A DNA stretch of 64,000 bases from Ekhidna sp964289745 (GTDB taxonomy: Bacteria > Bacteroidota > Bacteroidia > Cytophagales > Cyclobacteriaceae): assembly GCA_964289745.1 (NCBI GenBank), contig CAXYMM010000002.1, positions 62,001-126,000 on the forward strand, given 5' to 3'. Position 1 is the first letter of the stretch, and every line of letters starts with the position of its first letter. The notes under the pieces were generated by a model, which saw only the letters and a list, made by a program, of their open reading frames with translations, ran no database searches and had not been told where the DNA came from. A program made the translations under genes and the position numbers. Positions 53,412 to 62,626 of this stretch are shown here, in pieces.

Positions 53412-53831
53412 ATGATCTACGTCAATCGTAAAGAACACTTCAACGCAGCGCATAAACTGTGGAACGCCAGTTGGTCGGAAGAAAAAAATCAAGAAATTTT
53501 TGGTCCCTGCGCCAATGGAAACTGGCACGGTCATAATTATGAACTGATCATTACTGTAAAAGGAGACCTAGATCCTGAAACAGGGTTTGTGGTCGACATG
53601 AAAAAGCTTGGAGACATTGCTAAGAAATATGTTATCGAGAAAGTCGATCATAAAAACTTAAACCTCGATGTAGATTTCATGAGTGGTAAGATTCCGAGCT
53701 GTGAAATCTTAATTAAGGAATTTTGGAAAATCATAGAACCTCAAATTAGGCAACTTAGCAGATCTGCGCGACTTCACCGATTGAGGCTTTTTGAAACTTC
53801 ACGGAATTTTGTAGACTATTACGGAGATTAA
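53412..53831 (+). CDS. queD: 6-carboxy-5,6,7,8-tetrahydropterin synthase
   Basis: 139 residues. Converts dihydroneopterin triphosphate to 6-carboxytetrahydropterin for the QueE step. The zinc-binding and catalytic residues are visible: NAAHKLWNAS (first His), FGPCANGNWHGHNYEL (catalytic Cys and zinc His pair), with VDHKNLNLDV and the conserved Glu in RLFETSRN. The next gene starts on its last base (TAATG). Confidence 0.94.
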   Translation: MIYVNRKEHFNAAHKLWNASWSEEKNQEIFGPCANGNWHGHNYELIITVKGDLDPETGFVVDMKKLGDIAKKYVIEKVDHKNLNLDVDFMSGKIPSCEILIKEFWKIIEPQIRQLSRSARLHRLRLFETSRNFVDYYGD

Positions 53832-54691
53832 TGAATTATTTGGTTCTTGTAGCCGATCATATAGATCAAATAATCGCTAACTCCCTCAAAGCAGAGCTAA
53901 AAAGGTTTGATGTCAGAGCAACATTTTTTAGCCATGCAAACATTAGTTCGAATGTATCAATAAAAGTAGATGCTATTTTATGCGTTGGAACTTCACGAAT
54001 TCCCCGTCATAAACAGTTGCGTTCGATTCCAATTTTTGAAATCACTTTGGAGTCAAAAAAATGTGAATTTTTGAAGAAGATAAAAGGGGTTCAGAAATCG
54101 ACCATTTATAGCGATTTCCCATTTCTAAGGAATGACGCAATAGATTACTTTGGCTGTCCTCTACTCGATCAATTTAAAAGATCGAACCTTAGCCACAAGG
54201 CAGAAAGTGGTAGAAAGATTCCAATTATACACGAATTTGGCAATAGATTAGGGAAAAGTAGAATCAGAAGCATTCAGGCCAAGCTTAAAAAGGAGATGTC
54301 CTATATAGACTTCCCAGTAGTAAGTTTAAACTTACCAGAAATTGAGTCATCACTTTCTCAGCTATCGAATGCCAATGCAGCTATCGTAACCTCATGGATG
54401 GGAGAACTTGCTACATTACATTTTAATATCCCTTACGTTTTCGTTGACATCTCGCTTTTTTTTCGCAAAAAAAAATATTCCATGCAAAATGCACACGCTA
54501 ATACTACTGTGGTCAAGGAGTTCTCCTACAAGAACGTAGATGGAATAGCATCTGAGCTAGAGAAAATTTTAAGCAACTATCAATATGCAGCTGGAATACT
54601 CGAAATTTTTCAAAAAACAAAAGAGAATATAGGAAACAAGCCATCTATTAGAAGCATAGCTCAAGATATAATCTCAAAACTAGAAGATTAA
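53831..54691 (+). CDS. Divergent LpxB-like GT-B protein (lipid-A-disaccharide synthase-related)
   Basis: 286 residues, about 80 shorter than LpxB. The N-terminal half is poorly conserved, but segments in the C-terminal half recall LpxB: YFGCPLLDQF (compare YxGHPLLD), IPIIHEFGNRLGKSRI at the start of the nucleotide-sugar half, NANAAIVTSWMGELATLHF with IPYVFVD, and VKEFSYKNVDGIASELEKIL. Without the donor-binding and catalytic residues being checkable it may be inactive or use another substrate. It is translationally coupled to queD (1-base overlap) and its stop overlaps clpX. Confidence 0.5.
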   Translation: MNYLVLVADHIDQIIANSLKAELKRFDVRATFFSHANISSNVSIKVDAILCVGTSRIPRHKQLRSIPIFEITLESKKCEFLKKIKGVQKSTIYSDFPFLRNDAIDYFGCPLLDQFKRSNLSHKAESGRKIPIIHEFGNRLGKSRIRSIQAKLKKEMSYIDFPVVSLNLPEIESSLSQLSNANAAIVTSWMGELATLHFNIPYVFVDISLFFRKKKYSMQNAHANTTVVKEFSYKNVDGIASELEKILSNYQYAAGILEIFQKTKENIGNKPSIRSIAQDIISKLED

Positions 54692-55917
54692 GCCGCCCGA
54701 AGTTTATTGAACTTCGATTTTTCAAATTTTTCAGATGCATAGTCGCGATCAATAACCATTTCTTTTACCGCCTTATTTGATGGCAATTCGAACATAGCAT
54801 CTGTTACAATGGTCTCACATATCGACCGAAGGCCTCTTGCGCCCAACTTAAATTCCATCGCTTTTTCTACAATGTAATCCAGTGCATCCTCATCGATGGC
54901 GAGTTTCACCTCTTCCATTTCAAACAGTTTGGTGTATTGTTTGATAAGCGCATTCTTTGGTTTAGTAAGAATTTGTTTCAGTATATCTCTATTCAAGGGA
55001 TTCAAATGCGTAAGTACAGGTAGCCTACCAATCAACTCAGGAATCAATCCGAAGCTTTTGATATCCTGTGCAGTGATGTATTGGAGAAGATTTTCTTTAT
55101 CGATCACACCTGAATTATATTCGTTTTCTGAAGAAAATCCAATAGGTCTGGTGTTTAGCCGATTAGCAATATGTCGTTCTATTCCATCAAATGCCCCACC
55201 ACATATAAATAAAATATTCTCCGTATTTACATTAATCATTTTCTGATCTGGGTGCTTTCTGCCACCTTGAGGCGGAACATTTACAGTAGTCCCCTCCAAT
55301 AATTTGAGTAATGCCTGCTGCACACCTTCACCACTCACGTCTCGAGTGATAGAGGGGTTGTCAGACTTTCTTGCGATTTTATCTATTTCATCTATGTAAA
55401 CGATACCTCGCTCAGTAGCTTCCACATCGTAGTTGGCAGATTGCAAAAGACGAGTTAAAATACTCTCTACATCTTCGCCAACATACCCAGCCTCCGTTAA
55501 TACGGTCGCATCCGCTATACAAAAGGGTACCTGAAGGATTTTAGCAAGTGTTCTGGCTAAATAGGTCTTACCCGTTCCAGTCTGCCCCACCATTATAATA
55601 TTCGACTTCTCAATGACAATTTCATCATGATCATTTTTTTGCATTAGCCGCTTATAATGGTTGTAGACCGCAACAGACATATACTTTTTTGCCTCATCCT
55701 GACCAATCACAAATTTGTCCAGATGGCTTTTCATTTCTGCCGGCTTTATTAACCTGAAATTTGGCTTCTCGTTCTCTGTGGTAGTTTTTAGTTCCTCATT
55801 TAAAATTTGTTGAGCTTGGGCAATACATTTATCGCATATATGTGCATGAATCCCAGAAATCATCAAATCCACATCTTTCTTATTTTGCCCGCAAAAACTA
55901 CATGTTACTTGTGCCAT
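54688..55917 (-). CDS. clpX: ATP-dependent Clp protease ATP-binding subunit ClpX
   Basis: 409 residues. The AAA+ unfoldase that feeds ClpP. The zinc-binding domain is CSFCGQNKKDVDLMISG with IHAHICDKC; the AAA+ core has Walker A VGQTGTGKTYLAR, Walker B IVYIDEIDKIA, pore loop EAGYVGEDVES and the RKH loop QGGRKHPDQ. Stop codon shares TTAA with the convergent neighbour (54688-54691). It lies 2 bases downstream of clpP in the usual clpP-clpX order. Confidence 0.98.
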   Translation of the reverse strand: MAQVTCSFCGQNKKDVDLMISGIHAHICDKCIAQAQQILNEELKTTTENEKPNFRLIKPAEMKSHLDKFVIGQDEAKKYMSVAVYNHYKRLMQKNDHDEIVIEKSNIIMVGQTGTGKTYLARTLAKILQVPFCIADATVLTEAGYVGEDVESILTRLLQSANYDVEATERGIVYIDEIDKIARKSDNPSITRDVSGEGVQQALLKLLEGTTVNVPPQGGRKHPDQKMINVNTENILFICGGAFDGIERHIANRLNTRPIGFSSENEYNSGVIDKENLLQYITAQDIKSFGLIPELIGRLPVLTHLNPLNRDILKQILTKPKNALIKQYTKLFEMEEVKLAIDEDALDYIVEKAMEFKLGARGLRSICETIVTDAMFELPSNKAVKEMVIDRDYASEKFEKSKFNKLRAA

Positions 55918-55919
55918 AA

Positions 55920-56588
55920 TTACTTCTTTTCTAAGACCTCATCGATGAGCCCGTATTCTTTAGCTTCAGAAGCCCTCATCCAATAATCACGGTCTGAATC
56001 TTTTTCTATTTGATTGTATGTTTTTCCAGAATGCTTGGAGAGAATGTCATATAAATCCTTCCTTAATTCTTGCATTTGTTTTAGCGTGATCTCCATATCA
56101 CTAGATTGACCCTGCATTCCACCACTTGGTTGGTGTATCATGACCCTGGCATGAGGAAGTGCAGAACGCTTGCCTGATGCTCCAGCTGTTAAAAGAACGG
56201 CACCCATCGATGCTGCCATGCCAGTACAAATAGTAGCTACATCGGGACTCACAAACTGCATGGTGTCGTACATACCAAGCCCAGCATAGACGGATCCTCC
56301 AGGGCTATTTATGTACATCATAATGTCTTTTTTGGAATCTACAGACTCTAAGAAAAGCAGTTGTGCCGTAATGACATTGGCAATGTTTTCTTCTACCTGC
56401 ATTCCTAAAAAAATTATTCTATCCATTATAAGGCGGGAGAAAACATCAATTTCTGCAAATTGGGTAGGCCTCTCTTCAATTATAGATCGAGTCATATTTT
56501 CAATTCGGTTGGCATAAGCATCGAAAGTACTTCCACTGACGTGTTTGTCTTTCACGGCATATTTTCTGAATTCTTCTTTGTTAATCAT
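55920..56588 (-). CDS. clpP: ATP-dependent Clp protease proteolytic subunit
   Basis: 222 residues from the ATG at 56588 (MINKEEFRKYAVKDKHVSG). An upstream TTG would overlap the promoter. The serine protease triad is seen in GMAASMGAVLLTAG (Ser), LPHARVMIHQPSGG (His) and a downstream Asp in the KDLYDILS region. ClpP forms a double heptamer and is usually co-transcribed with clpX and tig, as here. The propeptide is short, typical of Bacteroidetes. Confidence 0.97.
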   Translation of the reverse strand: MINKEEFRKYAVKDKHVSGSTFDAYANRIENMTRSIIEERPTQFAEIDVFSRLIMDRIIFLGMQVEENIANVITAQLLFLESVDSKKDIMMYINSPGGSVYAGLGMYDTMQFVSPDVATICTGMAASMGAVLLTAGASGKRSALPHARVMIHQPSGGMQGQSSDMEITLKQMQELRKDLYDILSKHSGKTYNQIEKDSDRDYWMRASEAKEYGLIDEVLEKK

Positions 56589-56609
56589 TCTTTTGGATAA
56601 AATAGTGTG

Positions 56610-56617
56610 CAAAAATA
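56610..56617 (-). promoter_or_regulatory. Probable -7 element of clpP
   Basis: Minus-strand TATTTTTG matches TANNTTTG, 21 bases before the ATG at 56588; its position rules out the longer TTG start. Confidence 0.45.
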
Positions 56618-56671
56618 AAAAAAGTCCTCGAGCAAGAATTTTTAAATAACTCCAAACCCAATAACATAGTT

Positions 56672-57988
56672 CTAAAGCTTGCGAAATTCATCAAGGGTTA
56701 CTTCTTTGTTTCTAATAGAAATTTGTTCTTTGATGTATTCCAATACCTTATTATTCTGAACCTGATTGAAAACTTTCATGTAGTTCTCCCCATTTTCACC
56801 TTGTAGGTAATTATTGGCGAAAGTATCAAGCTGGTCATTAAATTGATCCCCCATTCCCGAACCAGCAAACTGTTTTTTAATGAGCTCTTTTGCTTCGTTT
56901 ATTACATCCTCATGTTCTACTTTCAGTTCTTGTTCTTTTATTAGAAGGTTGCGAATCAACGACCACTTTAATTCTTTTGCATACGATGCAAACTCCAGCT
57001 CTACCAGCTCTTTGGTCATATTTTCATTGGTTTTGATCAGCCACTCTTTTAAAAATTCTTCAGGAATCGAAATTCTGGCATTTTCAATCAGTTTTTCTTT
57101 TACCTGATGGTTAAAAAATTGTTCCTCCTCTCTTTCATAGTTTTTAGCGACAATTTCTTTTAAGCGATCCCGAAAGTCGGACTCATCCCTTACAGCTTCT
57201 TTGCCCAATGCTTTGTCAAATAAGTCCTGATCGATTGGAACTAATTTATAGTGGTTGATTGATTTGATTTCGAACTTCAGCTTTTTCAATTTCCTGAATG
57301 CATTCTCATCAACTTGAATTTGATTTTTTATTACACCTTCGTGTTTGAAGCTTTTTTTTGGATCAACATCTAATTCATCACCTATTTTAGCCCCATTTGC
57401 CTTTTTAGCGAACGCTTTTTCTGCATCTCTCAAGTCAATCGAAATTTCGTGAGTGATGTCCCCATCTTTTGAAGTCAAGTTGCCATAAAGGGTATCTTCT
57501 TCGCTCACTACTTCAGGATTTTCTACTTCTCCAAACTTCCTTCGAAGGTTTATGATTGTTTCATTTATTACTTGATCATCTACCTTAATGCGACTCCTAT
57601 CCAGCGTGACCCCTTTGTCAACTTTTAGTGAGAAATCTTCTGCAAATCCAATATTGTATTCAAAATCAAAGTCTTCCGCATTTTCCCAGTCATAGGTTTC
57701 ATCTTTTTGTACAGGCAATGGTTCACCTAAAAATTGGGTATCCGAATCTTTCAAATAGCCGTTTAACTTGTTAGAAACCAATTTATTGATTTCTTCCACA
57801 ATCAAAGCTTGTCCATACATTTTGCGGATCATCGCAGGGGGTACTTTCCCTGGTCGAAATCCTTTAATATTGGCAGTCTTGCTGTATTCCATTATTTTTT
57901 GGTTCACCCCTGGTTGAAAATCAACTTTATTTACGCTAATTTTAATTACACCTTGAGTTTTGTGTGTTTTGTCGAAAGAAATTTCCAC
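56672..57988 (-). CDS. tig: Trigger factor
   Basis: 438 residues from a GTG. The N-terminal ribosome-binding domain contains the signature GFRPGKVPPAMIRKMYG. The middle region, where other bacteria have an FKBP-type prolyl isomerase, looks reduced and divergent here (about 150-245), as is common in Bacteroidetes. The helical C-terminal chaperone arms follow (about 250-420). It binds nascent chains at the ribosome exit. It precedes clpP and clpX on the same strand, and a tRNA-Leu gene with its own terminator lies just upstream. Confidence 0.93.
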   Translation of the reverse strand: MEISFDKTHKTQGVIKISVNKVDFQPGVNQKIMEYSKTANIKGFRPGKVPPAMIRKMYGQALIVEEINKLVSNKLNGYLKDSDTQFLGEPLPVQKDETYDWENAEDFDFEYNIGFAEDFSLKVDKGVTLDRSRIKVDDQVINETIINLRRKFGEVENPEVVSEEDTLYGNLTSKDGDITHEISIDLRDAEKAFAKKANGAKIGDELDVDPKKSFKHEGVIKNQIQVDENAFRKLKKLKFEIKSINHYKLVPIDQDLFDKALGKEAVRDESDFRDRLKEIVAKNYEREEEQFFNHQVKEKLIENARISIPEEFLKEWLIKTNENMTKELVELEFASYAKELKWSLIRNLLIKEQELKVEHEDVINEAKELIKKQFAGSGMGDQFNDQLDTFANNYLQGENGENYMKVFNQVQNNKVLEYIKEQISIRNKEVTLDEFRKL

Positions 57989-58010
57989 CGTTTTATTGAT
58001 TAATATTCAT

Positions 58011-58060
58011 AAAATAAAAACCCTCTCTCATACTCCTTTCAAAAGGTGTTGGAAAGAGGG
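58011..58060 (-). terminator. Terminator after tRNA-Leu
   Basis: On the minus strand CCCTCT and AGAGGG pair around a 28-base loop holding an inner hairpin, then TTTTTATTTT. It starts 11 bases after the tRNA and ends in the tig leader, so it separates the two. Confidence 0.7.
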
Positions 58061-58071
58061 TCGTCTTGGTG

Positions 58072-58153
58072 TGCGGATGGAGGGACTCGAACCCCCATGC
58101 CTCGCAGCGCTAGATCCTAAGTCTAGAGCGTCTACCAATTTCGCCACATCCGC
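58072..58153 (-). tRNA. tRNA-Leu (anticodon UAG)
   Basis: 82 bases on the minus strand. Acceptor GCGGATG pairs with CATCCGC with discriminator A. The D-loop has AATTGGTAGAC. The anticodon stem CTAGA/TCTAG holds the loop CTTAGGA, so the anticodon is UAG (reads CUA and other CUN). A variable arm with TGCGAGGCA and the TTCGAGTCC T-loop complete a class II tRNA. CCA is not encoded. Confidence 0.95.
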
Positions 58154-58188
58154 TTATTTCTCAACACAGGGTCAAGAAAATTGGATTG

Positions 58189-58219
58189 CGAAGTTAGATA
58201 ATATTTCATTTTAGACAAA
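58189..58219 (-). promoter_or_regulatory. tRNA-Leu promoter
   Basis: Minus-strand TTTG (58216-58219), 19-base spacer, TAACTTCG (58189-58196), one mismatch from the -7 consensus, about 35 bases before the tRNA 5' end. Confidence 0.6.
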
Positions 58220-58235
58220 TGATTATTTTATATAT

Positions 58236-60431
58236 ATGATAGCAGAGGATTCGTTAGAGGCAGAAAAAAAGGAAATTATTAACCGATATAGGAGACTACT
58301 CCGAAAAGCGAAGCCAATTCTCAAAGAAGGAGACGCCAAGCTGATTAAAAAGGCATTCTACACATCGATGGAAGCACATAGCGGGATGCGCCGAAAGTCA
58401 GGGGAGCCTTATATTTTTCACCCGCTAGAAGTGGCGGAAATATGTGTGTCAGAAATTGGTCTTGGAACTACATCTATTGTTTCTGCCCTTCTACACGATG
58501 TAGTGGAAGATACGGAATATGAGCTTGGCGATATAGAGCGACTGTTTGGAAAGAAAGTAGCGAAGATTATAGATGGCCTCACCAAAATATCGGGCGTTTT
58601 CGAACAAGGCAGTTCTCAACAGGCAGAGAATTTCAGGAAGATGTTGTTCACCCTTTCCGACGATGTGCGTGTTATTTTAATTAAACTTGCAGATAGACTC
58701 CACAATATGCGCACTCTTCAAAGCATGCCTAGGCATAAGCAATTGAAGATCGCTAATGAAACCATTTACTTATATGCACCTCTCGCTCACCGCTTAGGTC
58801 TCTATGTTTTCAAATCTGAATTAGAAGACCTCTATTTAAAATACAGCGAGCCTGAGATATATAAAGAAATAGCGTCCAAAATCAAGGACACCAAAGACAT
58901 AAGAAATAAATTCATTAAAAATTTTGCAAGACCTATTCGCGATCGACTTAATGCTATCGGTATTAAATATGAAATAAAAGGCAGACCCAAATCCATCTAT
59001 TCTATATGGAATAAGATGAAAAAGCAAAACATACCTTTTGAAGAAGTGTTCGATTTATTTGCGATCCGAATTATTTTGGATGTATCTTTTCATCAAGAAA
59101 AAGCCTATTGTTGGCAAGTTTATTCTTTAGTTACTGACCACTACCAGCCAAACCCAGACCGATTACGTGATTGGGTCAGTATTCCAAAAGCGAACGGGTA
59201 CGAGTCGCTTCATACCACAGTAATGAGTGGTAAAGGGCAGTGGGTAGAGGTTCAAATACGCACAAAGAGAATGGATGAAATAGCTGAGAAAGGCTACGCC
59301 GCCCATTGGAAATATAAAGACGGAAACACATCCGACGAGACAGGTCTGGAAATGTGGATTGCTAAAGTAAGAGAGATTCTAGAGCAAAATGATGCAAATG
59401 CTATAGAGTTTGTAGATGACTTCCGTTCCAATCTTTACAGCGATGAGGTTTTCGTTTTTACTCCAAAAGGAGATTTGAAAACACTTCCTCAGGGTGCAAC
59501 TGCGTTGGATTTTGCGTTCGATATCCACACAGAAGTAGGTGCCCGCTGCCTAGGTGCGAAAGTCAACCAAAAGCTAGTCCCTTTAAATTTTGAGCTAAAA
59601 AATGGAGATCAGGTAGAAATACTTACTTCTAAGAAACAGAAACCCAATGAAAGCTGGCTACAATACGTAGTGAGCTCAAAAGCTAAATCCAAAATAAAAG
59701 ATACCCTTAAAGAGGAGCGCAAGTCTTTTATAGAGGAAGGAAAGGAAGTCATTAAAAGGAAGTTAAAACAACTTAAGATACCTTACTCTCAGTCAGTGCT
59801 CGATGAGATCGTTCATTACTTCGAACTAGCAACTGTCTCTGATCTCTTCTTTATGATCGGAACAGGCAAAATAGATCACAGCTTGATCAAATCTTTTTAT
59901 AAGTCTGATCCAGTAAAGAAACACGATATAAAAGATGTAAAAGCAGTAGAAGATAAACTCGAAAAGGTAAGAAAAACCGATAACGACCTACTACTAATAG
60001 GGGAAGATTTGGATATAGTTGACTATAAATTTGCGAATTGTTGCAATCCAATTGCTGGGGATGATGTGTTTGGGTTTGTTACCGTAAGTGAAGGAATAAA
60101 AATTCACCGCACCACCTGTCCTAATGCAGCAGAATTGCTCTCCAACTATGGCTATCGAATAATAAGGGCAAAATGGGCGTCTGCCAGAAAGCATTCTTTT
60201 GAAGCAACATTGTCCATTATAGGCACTGATAGGCTAGGGCTTGTAAGCGATGTGACAATGATTATATCAGAAGAACTAAAGGTAAACATGAGGTCACTAT
60301 CATTAAATTCAGATGAAGGAATTTTTGAAGGAATAATTAGGTTGTATGTAGAAGACACCTCACATTTAGATACGCTAGTGAAAAAGCTAGAAAAAGTCAA
60401 TGGGGTAGTGAGAGTAACTAGATCTAACTGA
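58236..60431 (+). CDS. Bifunctional (p)ppGpp synthetase/hydrolase (Rel/SpoT)
   Basis: 731 residues. The stringent-response enzyme that makes and breaks (p)ppGpp. The HD hydrolase domain has HPLEVAEICV and SALLHDVVEDTEYE; the synthetase domain has GRPKSIYSIWNKMKK and NGYESLHTTVMSGKG; then TGS (VFVFTPKGDLKTLPQGATAL), a zinc-finger-like CCNPIAGDDV region and a C-terminal ACT domain. Both catalytic halves look intact, so a bifunctional enzyme is likely. ATG start at 58236; fur follows after 27 bases. Confidence 0.97.
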   Translation: MIAEDSLEAEKKEIINRYRRLLRKAKPILKEGDAKLIKKAFYTSMEAHSGMRRKSGEPYIFHPLEVAEICVSEIGLGTTSIVSALLHDVVEDTEYELGDIERLFGKKVAKIIDGLTKISGVFEQGSSQQAENFRKMLFTLSDDVRVILIKLADRLHNMRTLQSMPRHKQLKIANETIYLYAPLAHRLGLYVFKSELEDLYLKYSEPEIYKEIASKIKDTKDIRNKFIKNFARPIRDRLNAIGIKYEIKGRPKSIYSIWNKMKKQNIPFEEVFDLFAIRIILDVSFHQEKAYCWQVYSLVTDHYQPNPDRLRDWVSIPKANGYESLHTTVMSGKGQWVEVQIRTKRMDEIAEKGYAAHWKYKDGNTSDETGLEMWIAKVREILEQNDANAIEFVDDFRSNLYSDEVFVFTPKGDLKTLPQGATALDFAFDIHTEVGARCLGAKVNQKLVPLNFELKNGDQVEILTSKKQKPNESWLQYVVSSKAKSKIKDTLKEERKSFIEEGKEVIKRKLKQLKIPYSQSVLDEIVHYFELATVSDLFFMIGTGKIDHSLIKSFYKSDPVKKHDIKDVKAVEDKLEKVRKTDNDLLLIGEDLDIVDYKFANCCNPIAGDDVFGFVTVSEGIKIHRTTCPNAAELLSNYGYRIIRAKWASARKHSFEATLSIIGTDRLGLVSDVTMIISEELKVNMRSLSLNSDEGIFEGIIRLYVEDTSHLDTLVKKLEKVNGVVRVTRSN

Positions 60432-60458
60432 TGTTCCATTAATTTTATATTAGCAATT

Positions 60459-60950
60459 ATGATTGGACAAAATATTTCGGAAGAAGTAAGAAAAATTTTT
60501 CAAGCATACCTCGAGAAAAAAGCACTTCGCAAAACACCAGAACGATTTGCCATTCTAGAAGAAATCTATTCTCGTGAAGGTCACTTCGATGTAGGATCTC
60601 TTTACGTAAGCATGAAAGAGAAGAACTACAGGGTAAGTAGAGCCACGGTCTACAATACCTTACACCTTTTAGTCGACTGCGATCTAGTTACAAAGCATCA
60701 GTTCGGAAAGAATCTAGCACAATTTGAAAAAGCTTATGGATTTAGGCAACATGATCATATCATATGTGCTGACTGTAATAAAGTCCACGAATTTTGTGAT
60801 CCGCGAATTCAAAATATACAAACTACCGTTGGTCAACTTTTGCAATTTGATGTACTTCATCATTCGTTAATATTCTATGCAAGCTGCATCAAAGAAAATT
60901 GCAAAAGTAAAACAGCATCACTAGAAGATGAAATACACAAAAGAAATTAA
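60459..60950 (+). CDS. fur: Fur-family metal-responsive regulator
   Basis: 163 residues. A winged-helix DNA-binding domain (LRKTPERFAILEEIYSREGH, SRATVYNTLHLLVDCDLV) is followed by the dimerisation/metal domain with QHDHIICADCNKVHEFCDP and the C-terminal CIKENCK pair for structural zinc. Members of the family sense iron, zinc or peroxide; the specific metal cannot be set by eye. Its last 23 bases overlap the STAS gene. Confidence 0.93.
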   Translation: MIGQNISEEVRKIFQAYLEKKALRKTPERFAILEEIYSREGHFDVGSLYVSMKEKNYRVSRATVYNTLHLLVDCDLVTKHQFGKNLAQFEKAYGFRQHDHIICADCNKVHEFCDPRIQNIQTTVGQLLQFDVLHHSLIFYASCIKENCKSKTASLEDEIHKRN

Positions 60951-61266
60951 TGAAACAATTCTATACCTTCATTTCCAAGGGGATTTGATAGGAGAAAACA
61001 ACGGGCCAGAATTAGTAGAACTTGCCAACAATGCACTATTAGATAACGTAACCAATTGCATGCTCAATATTTCAGGAGTAAGATACATAAACAGCAGTGG
61101 CATTGGTGTTTTGATCACACTCCTGACAAAGTTTAGGAATAAAGGAGGAGAACTATATTTGATTAAGCCCTCAGAACACGTTAATAAACTTCTCATCATG
61201 ACCAAACTACACGCAATATTTAATATTGCAAATTCAGAATCTGAAGTACTAGAAAAAATTAATTAA
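60928..61266 (+). CDS. STAS-domain protein (anti-sigma factor antagonist type)
   Basis: 112 residues. A lone STAS fold: LYLHFQGDLIGENNGPELVE, then the signature VRYINSSGIGVLITLLTKFR with the Ser that is normally phosphorylated (INSSGIG), and EHVNKLLIMTKLHAIFNI. It resembles SpoIIAA/RsbV proteins. No anti-sigma kinase is adjacent; the partner is elsewhere. It overlaps fur by 23 bases and is 3 bases before purA. Confidence 0.92.
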   Translation: MKYTKEINETILYLHFQGDLIGENNGPELVELANNALLDNVTNCMLNISGVRYINSSGIGVLITLLTKFRNKGGELYLIKPSEHVNKLLIMTKLHAIFNIANSESEVLEKIN

Positions 61267-61269
61267 AAA

Positions 61270-62535
61270 ATGTCAAAAGTAGACGTCCTACTTGGTCTTC
61301 AATGGGGAGATGAAGGCAAAGGAAAGGTAGTAGACTTTCTTGCCCCCAAATACAATATAGTTGCTAGATTTCAAGGAGGTCCCAATGCAGGACACACTCT
61401 GGAGTTTGAAGGTAAAAAACATGTATTACACCAAATTCCATCAGGTATTTTCAGGCCAGACATTTTGAATATAATGGGAAATGGAGTAGTTGTAGATCCA
61501 GTAGTTTTCAAAAGGGAAATTGAAGCATTGAAGCCATACGATGTGAATCCGCTAGAAAGTTTAGTATTGTCCAACAAAGCACAAATTATTATCCCGACAC
61601 ATAAGTTGCTAGATAAAGCCCTCGAGCAGCAAAAAGGAGATAGTAAAATAGGCTCCACTTTACGAGGCATAGGCCCTACCTACCAAGACAAAACAGGAAG
61701 AAATGGACTTAGAATTGGGGACGTGCTCGAATCAGATTTTGAACACAAATATGATGAGCTAAAAACACATCACATCGCAATGCTCGATAACCTCGGTTTT
61801 CATGAAAACTTAGATGCGATAGAGGACGATTTTTTTGAAAGCCTCGACTTAATAAGAAAGTTTGGAATACGGAATACCGAATACCTAATAAACGATGCAT
61901 TGGTGCAAGGCCAGAATGTTTTAGCTGAGGGAGCTCAAGGAACTTTATTAGACATCGATTTCGGTAGTTATCCTTTTGTAACAAGTTCAAATACTACTAC
62001 AGCAGGAGCGTGTACAGGATTAGGAATAGCACCCAATAAAATCAAAGAAGTTTTTGGAATATTCAAAGCATACTGTTCCAGAGTAGGCAGTGGACCTTTC
62101 CCAACAGAATTACAAAATAAAGAAGGAGAGGAGCTTCGCAAGCTAGGAAATGAATTTGGAGCTACCACAGGAAGACCCAGAAGGTGCGGTTGGTTAGACT
62201 TGCCTGCCCTTAAATATTCCTGTATGCTCAATGGAGTTACCGAACTTTACATGATGAAAGCCGATGTCCTCTCAGGCATGAAGCAGATTAAATTTTGCGA
62301 TACATACCAAGTAAATAGAACAAAAACTCAAGAATTTCCATTCAATCAATCAACAAATTGTTCACCTATTTATAAAAAACAGCCTGGCTGGATAGTAAAT
62401 AATATTTCGCAAGAAGAAGATCTGCCAAACTCTCTTCTTCAATTCGTAGAAATTATAGAAAATTATACATCCGTTAAAGTAAGAATGATTTCATTGGGAC
62501 CCGATCGTGAAGAATCGGTGATGATAAAAAAATAA
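61270..62535 (+). CDS. purA: Adenylosuccinate synthetase
   Basis: 421 residues. GTP-dependent joining of IMP and aspartate on the way to AMP. The N-terminal GTP-binding QWGDEGKGKVVD holds the catalytic Asp, GGPNAGHTLEFEGK the IMP loop, TLRGIGPTYQDKTGR and the aspartate-binding TGRPRRCGWLDLPAL near 300. Third in the fur-STAS-purA run. No purine riboswitch was seen. Confidence 0.98.
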   Translation: MSKVDVLLGLQWGDEGKGKVVDFLAPKYNIVARFQGGPNAGHTLEFEGKKHVLHQIPSGIFRPDILNIMGNGVVVDPVVFKREIEALKPYDVNPLESLVLSNKAQIIIPTHKLLDKALEQQKGDSKIGSTLRGIGPTYQDKTGRNGLRIGDVLESDFEHKYDELKTHHIAMLDNLGFHENLDAIEDDFFESLDLIRKFGIRNTEYLINDALVQGQNVLAEGAQGTLLDIDFGSYPFVTSSNTTTAGACTGLGIAPNKIKEVFGIFKAYCSRVGSGPFPTELQNKEGEELRKLGNEFGATTGRPRRCGWLDLPALKYSCMLNGVTELYMMKADVLSGMKQIKFCDTYQVNRTKTQEFPFNQSTNCSPIYKKQPGWIVNNISQEEDLPNSLLQFVEIIENYTSVKVRMISLGPDREESVMIKK

Positions 62536-62575
62536 TTTTTTTTATCAAGTCTACCATTTAATAATTAGGTTCTGC

Positions 62576-62583
62576 TATCTTTG
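62576..62583 (+). promoter_or_regulatory. Upstream rRNA-operon -7 element (P1)
   Basis: TATCTTTG, perfect match to the -7 consensus, about 75 bases upstream of the second copy. No TTG at the right distance, so it is weaker. Confidence 0.4.
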
Positions 62584-62626
62584 ACCTCCATTAGAAAAAA
62601 ATTAAAATAAAAAAAATAAAAAAATT

